From Echinicola soli (lineage in GTDB: Bacteria > Bacteroidota > Bacteroidia > Cytophagales > Cyclobacteriaceae), in NCBI RefSeq assembly GCF_006575665.1, contig NZ_CP041253.1, positions 2,703,001-2,767,000 of the forward strand: DNA of 64,000 nt, in the 5' to 3' direction. Below the pieces are notes generated by a model that had not been told where the DNA came from, searched no databases, and saw only the letters and a program-made list of their open reading frames with translations. Made by a program: the position numbers and the translations under genes. Each line of letters begins with the position of its first letter. The first letter of the stretch is position 1. Positions 9,201 through 17,547 of this stretch are shown here, piece by piece.

Positions 9201-10311
9201 AAATCACGGGCACCAAAGCCGTCCTCGAGAGGTCTCTTTTACGATTAAGTTTGTTTAGCAGGCTACTATAAGTGAAAAGCTGATGGTCGTAGCAGTCGAG
9301 TATTTCCTCGTTTCGCTGCTTTAAGAAAGAACGGAATGAGGTATTGTTGTCTACCTTACTCTTCAGTGGTAAAAGATTGACACAGTGTCCCACAAGGTTA
9401 AACAGGCCAGTAGCGGACTGTCCAGCTGCCGGAATACCTAGGACTACCTCCTGGTGCTGACTTTTCTTCGAAAGAAACAGTTCAAACGCAATAATAAAGG
9501 TGTTGACAAGCGATACGCCTACAGACTTGCCAAGTGTGTGGATTTGATCGATTTGGGTTTTGGGTGCTTTAAAATCCAGCCGTTCGCTTTTGTACTCTTT
9601 TAATTCGGGACGTATGTGGTCAATCGGAAGCGAAAAATCTTCTGTTTGATGGTTGAATTTTTCTAGCCAAAATGAAATGGTATCAGCATGTTCCGGCATG
9701 CTTTCCAGTGCAGTAATTTGCTGGCAGTAATCACTGAGGGGATTGACCACCGGTAACAGGGAAGTAACCTGCTGAACTTTGGCATTGTAAATTTTACAAA
9801 TATCTTCCAGTATCACTCCAAGTGACCACCCATCGCCGATGATGTGGTGGATAGTAAGGGTAAAACAATGCTTCGAAGGACAAAATTTGTGAAGGGCCAT
9901 CCTGAACAGTGGGCCACTTTCCAGGTCAAAAGCGGTAAGGGAATCTTCACGTTTAAATTGGTCAATGTACTCGGAAGCGGTCGTGGTATCCAGGGAAGAG
10001 ATGTCTTGGGTGTGTATTGAAAAAGGTATTTCTTCCTGAATAAGGATTTGTTGACCGTCGATGGCAAATATCGCCCTTAGAGCTTCGTGACGTTTGATGA
10101 CCTCTTGGAGAGCTTCCAGGAAAGATGACTGGTCAAGTTTTCCCTTTAATACCAAAGAGATGGACTCATTATAGGCTCTGTTGGCATCGTCTCCGCCGAT
10201 TTTACAGGCTAGCCAAATTTCACGCTGGGAGGTGATACTGGCATAGGCTTTCTCAATGGGGCATCCAAAGGGATCGTAATCAACAACTTTATAGGTTAAA
10301 TCCGGATTCAT
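6274..10311 (-). CDS. NRPS module C-A-PCP-TE (terminal module)
   Basis: The 1345-residue protein is the second and releasing unit of the line. The condensation domain (about 15-460) has the catalytic HHIIGDG motif (His155-Gly161). The adenylation domain (about 475-980) has LYTSGSTGLPKG (628-639) and the A10 lysine in NGKIDHK (Lys970). The carrier has FFELGGHSI with Ser1027. The type I thioesterase (about 1085-1345) has GYSFGG (Ser1161), Asp1188 and His1321. Aligned by eye to PheA, the A-domain pocket reads D-V-M-F-I-G-A-I-Q-K. Its framework resembles glycine-type domains, but I cannot assign a substrate. The N-terminus begins immediately with the segment (YDPFGCPIEKAYASITSQREIWLA) that in related hybrids directly follows the aminotransferase domain. 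Start and upstream stop are separated by ten bases, so the genes are co-transcribed. Confidence 0.95.
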   Translation of the reverse strand: MNPDLTYKVVDYDPFGCPIEKAYASITSQREIWLACKIGGDDANRAYNESISLVLKGKLDQSSFLEALQEVIKRHEALRAIFAIDGQQILIQEEIPFSIHTQDISSLDTTTASEYIDQFKREDSLTAFDLESGPLFRMALHKFCPSKHCFTLTIHHIIGDGWSLGVILEDICKIYNAKVQQVTSLLPVVNPLSDYCQQITALESMPEHADTISFWLEKFNHQTEDFSLPIDHIRPELKEYKSERLDFKAPKTQIDQIHTLGKSVGVSLVNTFIIAFELFLSKKSQHQEVVLGIPAAGQSATGLFNLVGHCVNLLPLKSKVDNNTSFRSFLKQRNEEILDCYDHQLFTYSSLLNKLNRKRDLSRTALVPVIFNLDMGMDSLVQFYGLEHELISNPRAFDNFELALNLTNCKDSYQFEWSYRTTLFEKATIVRMMEEFNRLLQTVVSHPETLLRDIYLFDPVKLVHFYEKWNHTEHAYPKNVPFTRLVHAMANQFPTKTAIEFQNQLITYKELEDQSNRFAAFLQSKKFKKGDRIGLFMPRSADMVIGLLGIIKSGVTYIPIDPELPHDRIHHMLMDASAKAIVTTTSIKNIPPAAVQLVFMEDFHRIFETLPNTYQEANIQMNDPVYILYTSGSTGLPKGVQVNHQNLTNLLYSLKDRPGISYSERVLAVTTISFDVAGMELFGPLVAGATVVIADTPTLKDGRLLLKALREKNITRVFSTPATYQMLVQVGWDYPLPLKIISGGEPFQRSLVEKLLPITEEIWNAYGPTETTIQSSLKLIEAPDDFDSIGTPINNTEIYLLDEHRQLVDIGEVGEIYIGGDGIALGYWQKPDLSQERFIPNPFDNTGKLMYKTGDLGKFKANGELMCLGRIDNQVKIRGHRIELGEIEQQINLLEGIMASYVMLQESQQGHKQLVAYVTCTTANTHKEASTISDETQKMWKANIQAKLPEYMLPSHWVVMKQFPLTPNGKIDHKALPLPTSKTLANPTADHPEWSTNEKLVGEIWKKSLQLTHINLDDDFFELGGHSILAVEVMSSLDKKIDTQLPLTTIFKHSTVRAFAALLENREKTEEIRKEWSSLVPIKPDGSKPPIYVIHGVAANITNYYKLIEHVNKDQPIFGLQAKGLNGIDTPNSGLENIAAHYVNEILQHNPEGPYHIGGYSFGGYVAFEMARQLIEKNKALGKLIIFDTSVEPEDEEKVKTGLLEMISKELNKRKVEMQLLVEAPNTFRTTKGRMIKRKAENLLTKIGLQKDRSPYDRAAIIKKIKEINKASMLNYSLRPINADLILFRTRIKLAPVKEEKYYGWAPYVNAIQVIDIDGDHNSMFEPPFVAPFASKLQETLDGIT

Positions 10312-10321
10312 GGCAAGGGTG

Positions 10322-13300
10322 TTAGGAGGTTATAAAAGCTAGCTGTAGGTATTTTCCAGGGCGATGTGGGTCAGGGATAAACCAGGCAGCCTTTCCTTCC
10401 TGGGTTTGTCCTAGCTTAGCACCCGGAACGGGAGGTTGATTTTTGGAGATTACCTGAGGGGAGGGATGCACGCTTTCAGAAAGACCAGGGACGATATCAT
10501 CCCAAAACGTTGCTGAGGCGAGCTGCTTGAAGCCGCTTTTGATCACCTCTATGATTTTATCAATATCCTCATCTTGATATGCAGCAGTGGCAAAGCATGG
10601 GAACCCATCGTAAATGTGGAGTCCTTGTTCTCTAAAAGTGGCAAATAACAACTCCGTGTAAGGTAGCTCTTGCTGGAACTTTATTTTCCACAAAGAACCA
10701 AAATTGGCCACATATGCTGGAATCTCATGGTCTTGGAAGAATTCGTTCAACCCGTCCGCTAGCCGTTGGATTTTGGCTGCCAGGTTTTTTTGGAGCTTGC
10801 CATTGTCTTGTTGGATATGCTCTAGGGAGGCTTTTGCGGTGGCCAGCGCCAGCGGATGGCGTACGAAGGTACCGGCAAAATAGGTGACTCCTATCTCGGG
10901 AACGGACGCATCTCCGTATTGCCAGTGGCCACCATCCAGGGCATCCATAAAAGCGGTTTTTCCGGCAATGACTCCGATGGGCAATCCTCCACCTACGACT
11001 TTTCCGTAAGTCGTTAGATCTGCTTTGATGCCAAAGATGGCTTGAGCACCTTGAGGGTGCATCCTAAAACCAGTGATCACTTCATCAAAGATCAATGCCG
11101 AGCCAGAGGCTGAGGTGATCTCACGGACTTTTTTAAGGAATTCTATTGGTTGGAATTCCGGCCTCCTGCTTTGGACAGGTTCCACGAGCACCGCAGCGAT
11201 TTCATCTTTTTTTTCTGCTATTATTCTAAGCGTTTCTTCGGTGCCATAGTCTAGGATGAGGATGTTTTCGACAGCTTCGGGCATGATGCCTGCAGCGGCA
11301 GGAAACGAGCTTAGACTTTTGGTTCCTCGTACGATTACCTCATCAAAGATTCCATGATAGGATCCGTTAAAAGCGACTACAAGTGATCGCTGGGTGATGG
11401 TACGGGCAATTCGCAAGGCGCCCATTACGGCTTCAGAGCCGGTGTTGCACAAGGCTGATCGGTCGTGGCCGGTGATGTCACAGATAAGCTTACATACTTC
11501 GCCGGAGAGCTCATGCTGCGGGCCTATTTCATACCCCTTATCAATCTGAGCTTTTAGTGCCTCATCGATAAAGACTGGCTTGTGCCCAAATAAAATAGAG
11601 CCAAAACCATTCAGGATATCCAAGTATTCATTGCCATCAATGTCCCAGATCCTGCTTCCTTTTGAGCGGTTTACCACCAGGGAATAGACCGTTTCTTTGA
11701 TGCTGGGATTAAATCCACTTACCACTCTTGGGTCAGCCATGTGGCGCCTGTTTTTTTGGGTGTAAGCTTTACTTGAAGCTGTTTTTGAGGTGTACCTTTT
11801 GGTAAAATCAGTAATAAATTTTTGCTGCTTTTCAGGGAGCTTGTGGTCTTTTTTGTCAATTCTGGCGGTGGCGCCAAATGGTTTTTTCAGGTTTTCAACC
11901 TCTTCTTTCGTTAACTTGATTTCTGTACCATTGGTATTGACAGGTGCATTGACATGGCCATTTCCATTTAGATGAGCGCTTGGCTGCTGAGCTGTAATAG
12001 GGATGGGGGCGCTTTGCAGAAGGGCCAGCTGCTTGGATAGAAGCTCTAGCTGTTGGCCAATTAAGCCAATGGCAGACTGGTGGTGTGCCGAGGGATAGGA
12101 GGCTGGTGGCGCAATAGCTTGGGTGCTTCCGTTTTCAGATGGGGGAGCAGGTGGTGATGATGGAGAGGAAATGGACTCCGGAGCAGGTTGGAATTGATCA
12201 GTAGGAAGTCCTTGATCCAAAAAGTCCACTAGGGCGTCTACAGTGTTGATGTGGGAATTTAGCTGCCTAAAAGAAATTGGTAGGCCAAATTCTTTTTTGA
12301 GGGCAAAAGATAACTGTGTGAGCAAGAGCGAGTCTAATCCCAGTTCCAAAAATGAGCTGTCACCGGATTGGGAGCTAATTTCCAGACCAGAGAGACTTTC
12401 CAGGACTCCAATGGCTTTATTGCGAATAATATCAGTTCTCATATGCTTAGTAGTAGTTTCTTTTTTGTTAAATCTGGTAGAGGTTTGGGTAAGCTGTTGT
12501 GTAGTGAAATCCTTTGGGAGCGGATCGATCCAGCACCTTTTACGATCAAATGCGTAGGTGGGGATATCATCTAATCGGTTGCGTTTTTGGCCGGAATAGA
12601 AGCGCGCCCAGTCTGGCTGAATGCCGGCTATGATCATTTTTCCCAAATTATCCAGCAGTTCATGGTAGTGGTTTTTTTCACTTTGGCGATGTATGCTGTT
12701 GACAGCAGCGGCATTTTTAGCCTGGTGTTGTTGTTTGATGAGAGTGCTGAGAACATTTCCTGGCCCTATTTCCAAGAAGACGGTGTTCGGGTCGTCAGCT
12801 AAAAGGTGTTCGATCGCTGGTGCAAAAAGCACAGCCTTTCGTAGGTGGTCTGTCCAGTATTGAGTGGAAGTAGCTTCTTGGTCCGTAAGTGGCTGTCCCG
12901 TGACCGTAGATATCATGGGAAGCAATGGGGGATTTAATTTTATCTTTTCTACTTCCTTGCCGAAGCTATCAAGCACTGGATCCATCATGGAGGAGTGGAA
13001 GGCGTGGCTGGTAAACAGTTTTCTGTATAGAATGTTTTCCTGATCCAGTTGTGCGCTGATCTTAGTAATAGCTGCCGATGGGCCGGCCAGCACGCATAAA
13101 TTGGGAGCGTTTATCGCTGCTAAAGAAATATCTTCCCTAATCAGGTGTTCCAGCTTGGCATATGGAGCCCTGACTGATAACATGTCACCATTGGGTAAGT
13201 CGGCCACTAATTGTCCTCTTATGGCAACTAGCCTTGTGGCATCTTCCAAGGAGAAAACACCTGCCAAATGAGCCGCCACAAATTCGCCGATGCTATGCCC

Positions 13301-16300
13301 GACCAATGATGATGGGGTGAAGCCCCAAGCCATCCACTGCTGTGCCAGTGCGTATTCAATGGCGAAAATGGCGGGTTGTGTATACCGTGTGTTTTTTAAT
13401 ATGGCTTCCGCCTGATCTGTTTCCGCTGCCGGATAGATGATATCCAAAAGAGGTTTATCCATAAAGCCATCAAACAAAGCAGCACAATGCATCAATGCTT
13501 CCCTAAAGACCGAAGCAGATTCGAATAGATCTTTGCCCATGTTCAAGTACTGGGCACCTTGTCCTGGAAATACAAATACTGTGTTTTGGGGCAATTGTTT
13601 AATTGCTTTTTTTCTCGTTGATGCGTCTTTTTTGCTCTCCAGTTGGAGAAGAAGATCATCCTTGTCCTTAAAGGAGAGATAACTTTTATGGGGAAATTGC
13701 CGGAGTTTGGTGTTAATGGAATAGCTTAGGTCTGCCAGGTTTAGGGAAGATGCTGATTGTACATACCTATGCAATTTAGCCTTGTATAGTTCCAGGCTGT
13801 TTTCTGTTTTTGCTGAGAATGATAGTAGGTGATAAGGGGATGTGGAGACATCCGAAATTTCATGTACATGCTGATATTCTTCCAGGATGACGTGCACATT
13901 GGTTCCCCCGATACCAAATGAGCTGACGCCAGCCCTACGTGGAAATTCACCTTTCCAATCTGCAGTCGCTCCATTGATATAAAAGGGGCTGTCTTTTAGG
14001 TCGATTTGCGGGTTTAACTGCTTAAAACCCAGCGTGGCCGGGCGTTTTTGGTGGTGCAGGGAGAGGACAGTTTTGATAAGTCCCGTGGCGCCTGCTGCAG
14101 CGGTGAGGTGGCCGAAATTGCTTTTGATAGACCCGATACTACAAAAATGCTTGTTAGGATGCTTTCCAAAAGCCATTTTCAATCCCTCAATTTCGATAGG
14201 GTCACCCAATGGAGTGGCAGTGCCATGCGCTTCTATATAGCCTATGGAGGCAGGAGATACCTTGCCGTCTTGCAGGGCAGCTTTGATGACATCTGCTTGG
14301 CCTTTTATGCTTGGGGCAGAGAAACTGCCTTTGGCATTGCCGTCATTGTTGATGCCAATTCCTTTGATGGTGGCATAGATTTTATCCCCATCTCGGATGG
14401 CTGCATTGAGGTCTTTGAGCATGATGGCAGCTGCACCATCGCTAAATATAGTGCCTGAGGCCGTGGCATCAAAAGGCTTACAGTGGCCGTCTTTGCTGAA
14501 AATAGCACCTTCTTGGTATAAATGTCCGCTTTTGATCGGAGCGGTGATGGTACTTCCTCCGGCGATGGCCATTACACATTGGCCAGCGCGGATACTTTGT
14601 ACCGCTTGGGCGACAGCCAGCAAGGAGGTTGAGCAAGCAGAATAAACACTTATCGCTGGCCCGGTGAGGTCAAATTGGTAAGCAGTACGGGTAGCGATAT
14701 AGTCTTTTTCATTCAGTGTCATGATCTGCAGGGCGCCATTTTGCTCGATCAGATCTGGGTTGCTGAGGAGGTTTTTATAGTAATAGGTATTGTTATTTGT
14801 ACCTGCAAATACCCCCGTCTTGTAAGGCGAGTCCGAAGTTGTTTGCTGGGTCTTCTCCAAAAGTTCCCAGGCCACCTCCAGAAACAGACGTTGCTGGGGA
14901 TCCATCAAGGCAGCTTGATTTGGCGTAATGCCAAAAAAACTGTGATCAAATTTATCTGCATTTTCGATAATGCCTCGGGCTTTTACATAATTTTTATCTT
15001 TCCTGAGCTCTTCAGGGACCAATGAATCCAATTCCTCGTTTGTGAAGTGGGTAATGGATTCTTTTCCCTGTATCAAGTTTTCCCAAAAAGTGGCGATGTC
15101 TTCAGCTCCTGGAAATCTACCTGCCAGCCCCACGATAGCCACCGCCTTGGATGAGGAAGGTGTATCAAGGGTGTTTGTTCTGGAAGATGACTGGTCGTCT
15201 TCGCAAAGGTATGCCGTCAGCTCCTTAACAGTAGGGTACTGGTAAATACTAGTGACAGCGATTGTCAATCCAAGTGCTATACGTATGTCATTAGACAGTT
15301 TTTGCACCAGTAGGGAGTTGCCTCCAAATTCAAAGAAGTTGTCAGAAGTGCCTATTTTGTCAAAATGAAGTGCTTTTTGAAAGAGCAGACTGAGTTTTTT
15401 TTCAAGCTCGGTTTTGGCAGGAACAATAGGGGCTTCGATATTTTCACGCTTATTGATGGGGTCGGGAAGCAACTTGCGGTCTATTTTTCCGCTGGTTGTT
15501 TTTGGGAATGCTTCCATTTGGAAAAATATGGTCGGTATCATGTATTCAGGCAGGCTCTTCGCCAAGTGATCGATCAGCTGCTTTTGTGATGGCTGTTGAT
15601 TTTCTGAAGGGATATAATAGGCTACCAAGTATTTTTGTCCATCATCATAGGTTTTTGCAAGTACAGCGACTTGGTAGATAGCTGTAAATTTGCCCAGAAT
15701 CGCTTCCACTTCCCCGAGCTCGATGCGATGGCCACGGATTTTGACTTGATCATCACGGCGACCAAGGAATGTTACCTCTCCGTCGGCACTGATTTTAGCA
15801 ATATCCCCCGTTTTATATGCCCGCAGTGAAGGCTTGTCCGGTATGGTAGACAGGGTTTTGAACTTTTCTTGCGTAAGATCAGGGTGATTTAGATAGCCTG
15901 AAGCCAAGCACACTCCAGCAATGTAGAGTTCACCTTCCTCATCATAGGGGACTAGTTGGTCGTTTTCGTCCAAAATGATCAATTCGACATTGTCTATGGA
16001 ATAGCCAATGGAAGGCAGTGCGGGCCAGTTGCTAATGTATTGTGACTTGAGGGCCAACTGGGATACCACATGGGCTTCTGTGGGACCGTATTGGTTGAAG
16101 AGAGTGGTGTTGTTAAGGTTGCTGAAGAAGTGTTTGACCTGGTTAGTGATTTTAAGCTGCTCCCCAGCGGTGATCACTGCTTTTAAAGACGTCGGGTACA
16201 GCTCATGCGTTACGGCAGTATGTGCCAGCGACTGAAGGCTGACAAAAGGTAGGAACAGCCTGTTGATCTGATTTCTGTCAATGAGCCGTAGGAGGGCAAG

Positions 16301-16996
16301 TGGGTCTTTCACCGTTTCTTCATCCACCAAGTGTAAGGTTCCCCCTGTTGTCAGGGTGCTGAAAATTTCCTGAAAGGATACATCAAAGGTGAATTTTGAA
16401 AACTGAAGTGTACTCGATCCCCGAAGCTTATCAAACTGCTTTTCTTGCCATAGTAGCAGGTTGACCAAGGCGTTATGAGGCATACAAACACCTTTTGGTT
16501 CTCCCGTGGATCCAGATGTGAAAAGGATATACGCTGTGCTTTCAGGTGAAAAGGTAATGGCAGGTGCCAAAATAGGATACTTGGAGGAGATTTTTTCCAA
16601 GAGATCAATTTGCAGTAATCTTGCTGACGTTTCGTTAAGATAATTGTTGTCACTGATCAATACTTTTGCTTCTGCAGCTTGACAGATATATCTTTTACGC
16701 TCTTCTGGAAAATCTGGAGCGATGGGTACATAAGCTGCACCACATTTTAAAATAGCCAAAATCGCAACAACCATTTCTTTGGATCGATGAGCACAAAGTG
16801 CCACCTTATCACCAGGAGATATGCCTTTGTCCATCATCAAATGTGCCAGTTGGTTGCTATCATCATCTAATGCTTGATAGGACATGTGACTGTCTGCAAA
16901 TGAGATAGCATCTAGTGTGGAGGCATCAATTGCTTGTCGCCTAAAAAGATCGACAAGGGTCATCTTGGGTATAGGTATCGTATTATCGGCATTCAT
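10322..16996 (-). CDS. Hybrid NRPS/PKS A-PCP-KS-AT-ACP-aminotransferase
   Basis: The 2224-residue first unit. Adenylation, 1-515: FTSGSTGEPKG 159-169; Lys504. Carrier: FEFGGNSL, Ser561. Ketosynthase, 616-1045: Cys788 in VYSACSTSL, His924 in EAHGT, His963 in NFGH. Acyltransferase, 1138-1440: Ser1235 in GHSIGE, with HAFH (1331-1334), the malonyl-type signature. ACP: LGLDSL, Ser1556. A Pro/Ser/Gln-rich linker covers 1600-1690. The PLP aminotransferase of the glutamate-semialdehyde type, 1750-2160, has Lys1999 in TTYGKVVGGG. A tail KAAWFIPDPHRPGKYLQ follows. There is no ketoreductase, so the beta-ketone is probably aminated directly. The A-pocket read by eye is D-V-Q-F-I-A-Q-V-V-K, near the proline code but not identical. 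It is first in the operon. Confidence 0.95.
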   Translation of the reverse strand: MNADNTIPIPKMTLVDLFRRQAIDASTLDAISFADSHMSYQALDDDSNQLAHLMMDKGISPGDKVALCAHRSKEMVVAILAILKCGAAYVPIAPDFPEERKRYICQAAEAKVLISDNNYLNETSARLLQIDLLEKISSKYPILAPAITFSPESTAYILFTSGSTGEPKGVCMPHNALVNLLLWQEKQFDKLRGSSTLQFSKFTFDVSFQEIFSTLTTGGTLHLVDEETVKDPLALLRLIDRNQINRLFLPFVSLQSLAHTAVTHELYPTSLKAVITAGEQLKITNQVKHFFSNLNNTTLFNQYGPTEAHVVSQLALKSQYISNWPALPSIGYSIDNVELIILDENDQLVPYDEEGELYIAGVCLASGYLNHPDLTQEKFKTLSTIPDKPSLRAYKTGDIAKISADGEVTFLGRRDDQVKIRGHRIELGEVEAILGKFTAIYQVAVLAKTYDDGQKYLVAYYIPSENQQPSQKQLIDHLAKSLPEYMIPTIFFQMEAFPKTTSGKIDRKLLPDPINKRENIEAPIVPAKTELEKKLSLLFQKALHFDKIGTSDNFFEFGGNSLLVQKLSNDIRIALGLTIAVTSIYQYPTVKELTAYLCEDDQSSSRTNTLDTPSSSKAVAIVGLAGRFPGAEDIATFWENLIQGKESITHFTNEELDSLVPEELRKDKNYVKARGIIENADKFDHSFFGITPNQAALMDPQQRLFLEVAWELLEKTQQTTSDSPYKTGVFAGTNNNTYYYKNLLSNPDLIEQNGALQIMTLNEKDYIATRTAYQFDLTGPAISVYSACSTSLLAVAQAVQSIRAGQCVMAIAGGSTITAPIKSGHLYQEGAIFSKDGHCKPFDATASGTIFSDGAAAIMLKDLNAAIRDGDKIYATIKGIGINNDGNAKGSFSAPSIKGQADVIKAALQDGKVSPASIGYIEAHGTATPLGDPIEIEGLKMAFGKHPNKHFCSIGSIKSNFGHLTAAAGATGLIKTVLSLHHQKRPATLGFKQLNPQIDLKDSPFYINGATADWKGEFPRRAGVSSFGIGGTNVHVILEEYQHVHEISDVSTSPYHLLSFSAKTENSLELYKAKLHRYVQSASSLNLADLSYSINTKLRQFPHKSYLSFKDKDDLLLQLESKKDASTRKKAIKQLPQNTVFVFPGQGAQYLNMGKDLFESASVFREALMHCAALFDGFMDKPLLDIIYPAAETDQAEAILKNTRYTQPAIFAIEYALAQQWMAWGFTPSSLVGHSIGEFVAAHLAGVFSLEDATRLVAIRGQLVADLPNGDMLSVRAPYAKLEHLIREDISLAAINAPNLCVLAGPSAAITKISAQLDQENILYRKLFTSHAFHSSMMDPVLDSFGKEVEKIKLNPPLLPMISTVTGQPLTDQEATSTQYWTDHLRKAVLFAPAIEHLLADDPNTVFLEIGPGNVLSTLIKQQHQAKNAAAVNSIHRQSEKNHYHELLDNLGKMIIAGIQPDWARFYSGQKRNRLDDIPTYAFDRKRCWIDPLPKDFTTQQLTQTSTRFNKKETTTKHMRTDIIRNKAIGVLESLSGLEISSQSGDSSFLELGLDSLLLTQLSFALKKEFGLPISFRQLNSHINTVDALVDFLDQGLPTDQFQPAPESISSPSSPPAPPSENGSTQAIAPPASYPSAHHQSAIGLIGQQLELLSKQLALLQSAPIPITAQQPSAHLNGNGHVNAPVNTNGTEIKLTKEEVENLKKPFGATARIDKKDHKLPEKQQKFITDFTKRYTSKTASSKAYTQKNRRHMADPRVVSGFNPSIKETVYSLVVNRSKGSRIWDIDGNEYLDILNGFGSILFGHKPVFIDEALKAQIDKGYEIGPQHELSGEVCKLICDITGHDRSALCNTGSEAVMGALRIARTITQRSLVVAFNGSYHGIFDEVIVRGTKSLSSFPAAAGIMPEAVENILILDYGTEETLRIIAEKKDEIAAVLVEPVQSRRPEFQPIEFLKKVREITSASGSALIFDEVITGFRMHPQGAQAIFGIKADLTTYGKVVGGGLPIGVIAGKTAFMDALDGGHWQYGDASVPEIGVTYFAGTFVRHPLALATAKASLEHIQQDNGKLQKNLAAKIQRLADGLNEFFQDHEIPAYVANFGSLWKIKFQQELPYTELLFATFREQGLHIYDGFPCFATAAYQDEDIDKIIEVIKSGFKQLASATFWDDIVPGLSESVHPSPQVISKNQPPVPGAKLGQTQEGKAAWFIPDPHRPGKYLQLAFITS

Positions 16997-17547
16997 GGCT
17001 AAGGAGTGTAGTTCTGGGACGCAACTACTTCTGAAATGTGAGGTAGTGGTGTCCTGTGGTTAAAATTAAATATTTTAAAACAAATAAAAATGTATTTTGA
17101 ATAATAAAAAATGAATAAAGAATAATTTTTATAAAAATAGGATTTTAATGAATGCGATCTTTTATTTTGTATAATTGGTTTTATATTGATAAAAACGAAA
17201 TATTAATAAAATATGATATTTTATGGTGAGAATTTGTAATATTTACAAGTGTTAAGAAGTGTGATTGTTTTGTTAAGTGGCTATTTATCAGAGATGTAAA
17301 AGGATAGAGTAACAGATGAATATTGATGGTTCTGAAATGTTTTTGCACGTTGGTTGTGTGTTTTAATCAGTCTTGGTGAACTTGGTTATGGAATTTTATT
17401 TTGTATCTTACTTCGAAAAGATATTAGCTAACTATTGACTTATTTTAACTTCCACATCGATGTGTTTTGTTAAACTTTTTAAGTTTAGAAAATATTATTG
17501 ACGTTTGTGTAAACTATCAGTATCATCACACCCAAAGGATTTCATTC
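16997..17547. other. AT-rich divergent intergenic region between cluster and ABC genes
   Basis: About 550 bases without a convincing gene; the in-frame 5' extension of the ABC permease ORF here does not look like protein. It must carry the promoter of the megasynthase operon (minus) and that of the ABC pair (plus). Two short perfect palindromes stand out near the plus-strand gene: CACATCGATGTG at 17453-17464 and TAAACTT-TTT-AAGTTTA at 17471-17487. Either could be an operator. No exact TAnnTTTG box is seen for the cluster, which may use a regulator or alternative sigma factor. Confidence 0.45.
17076..17120 (-). repeat. AT-rich repeat flanking the megasynthases, copy 2
   Basis: This copy shares the exact core AATAAAAATGTATTTT (17083-17098) with 6083-6098 and a wider region of about 45 bases. 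It lies 80-125 bases upstream of the first megasynthase start, where a promoter or regulator site would be expected. Confidence 0.4.
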
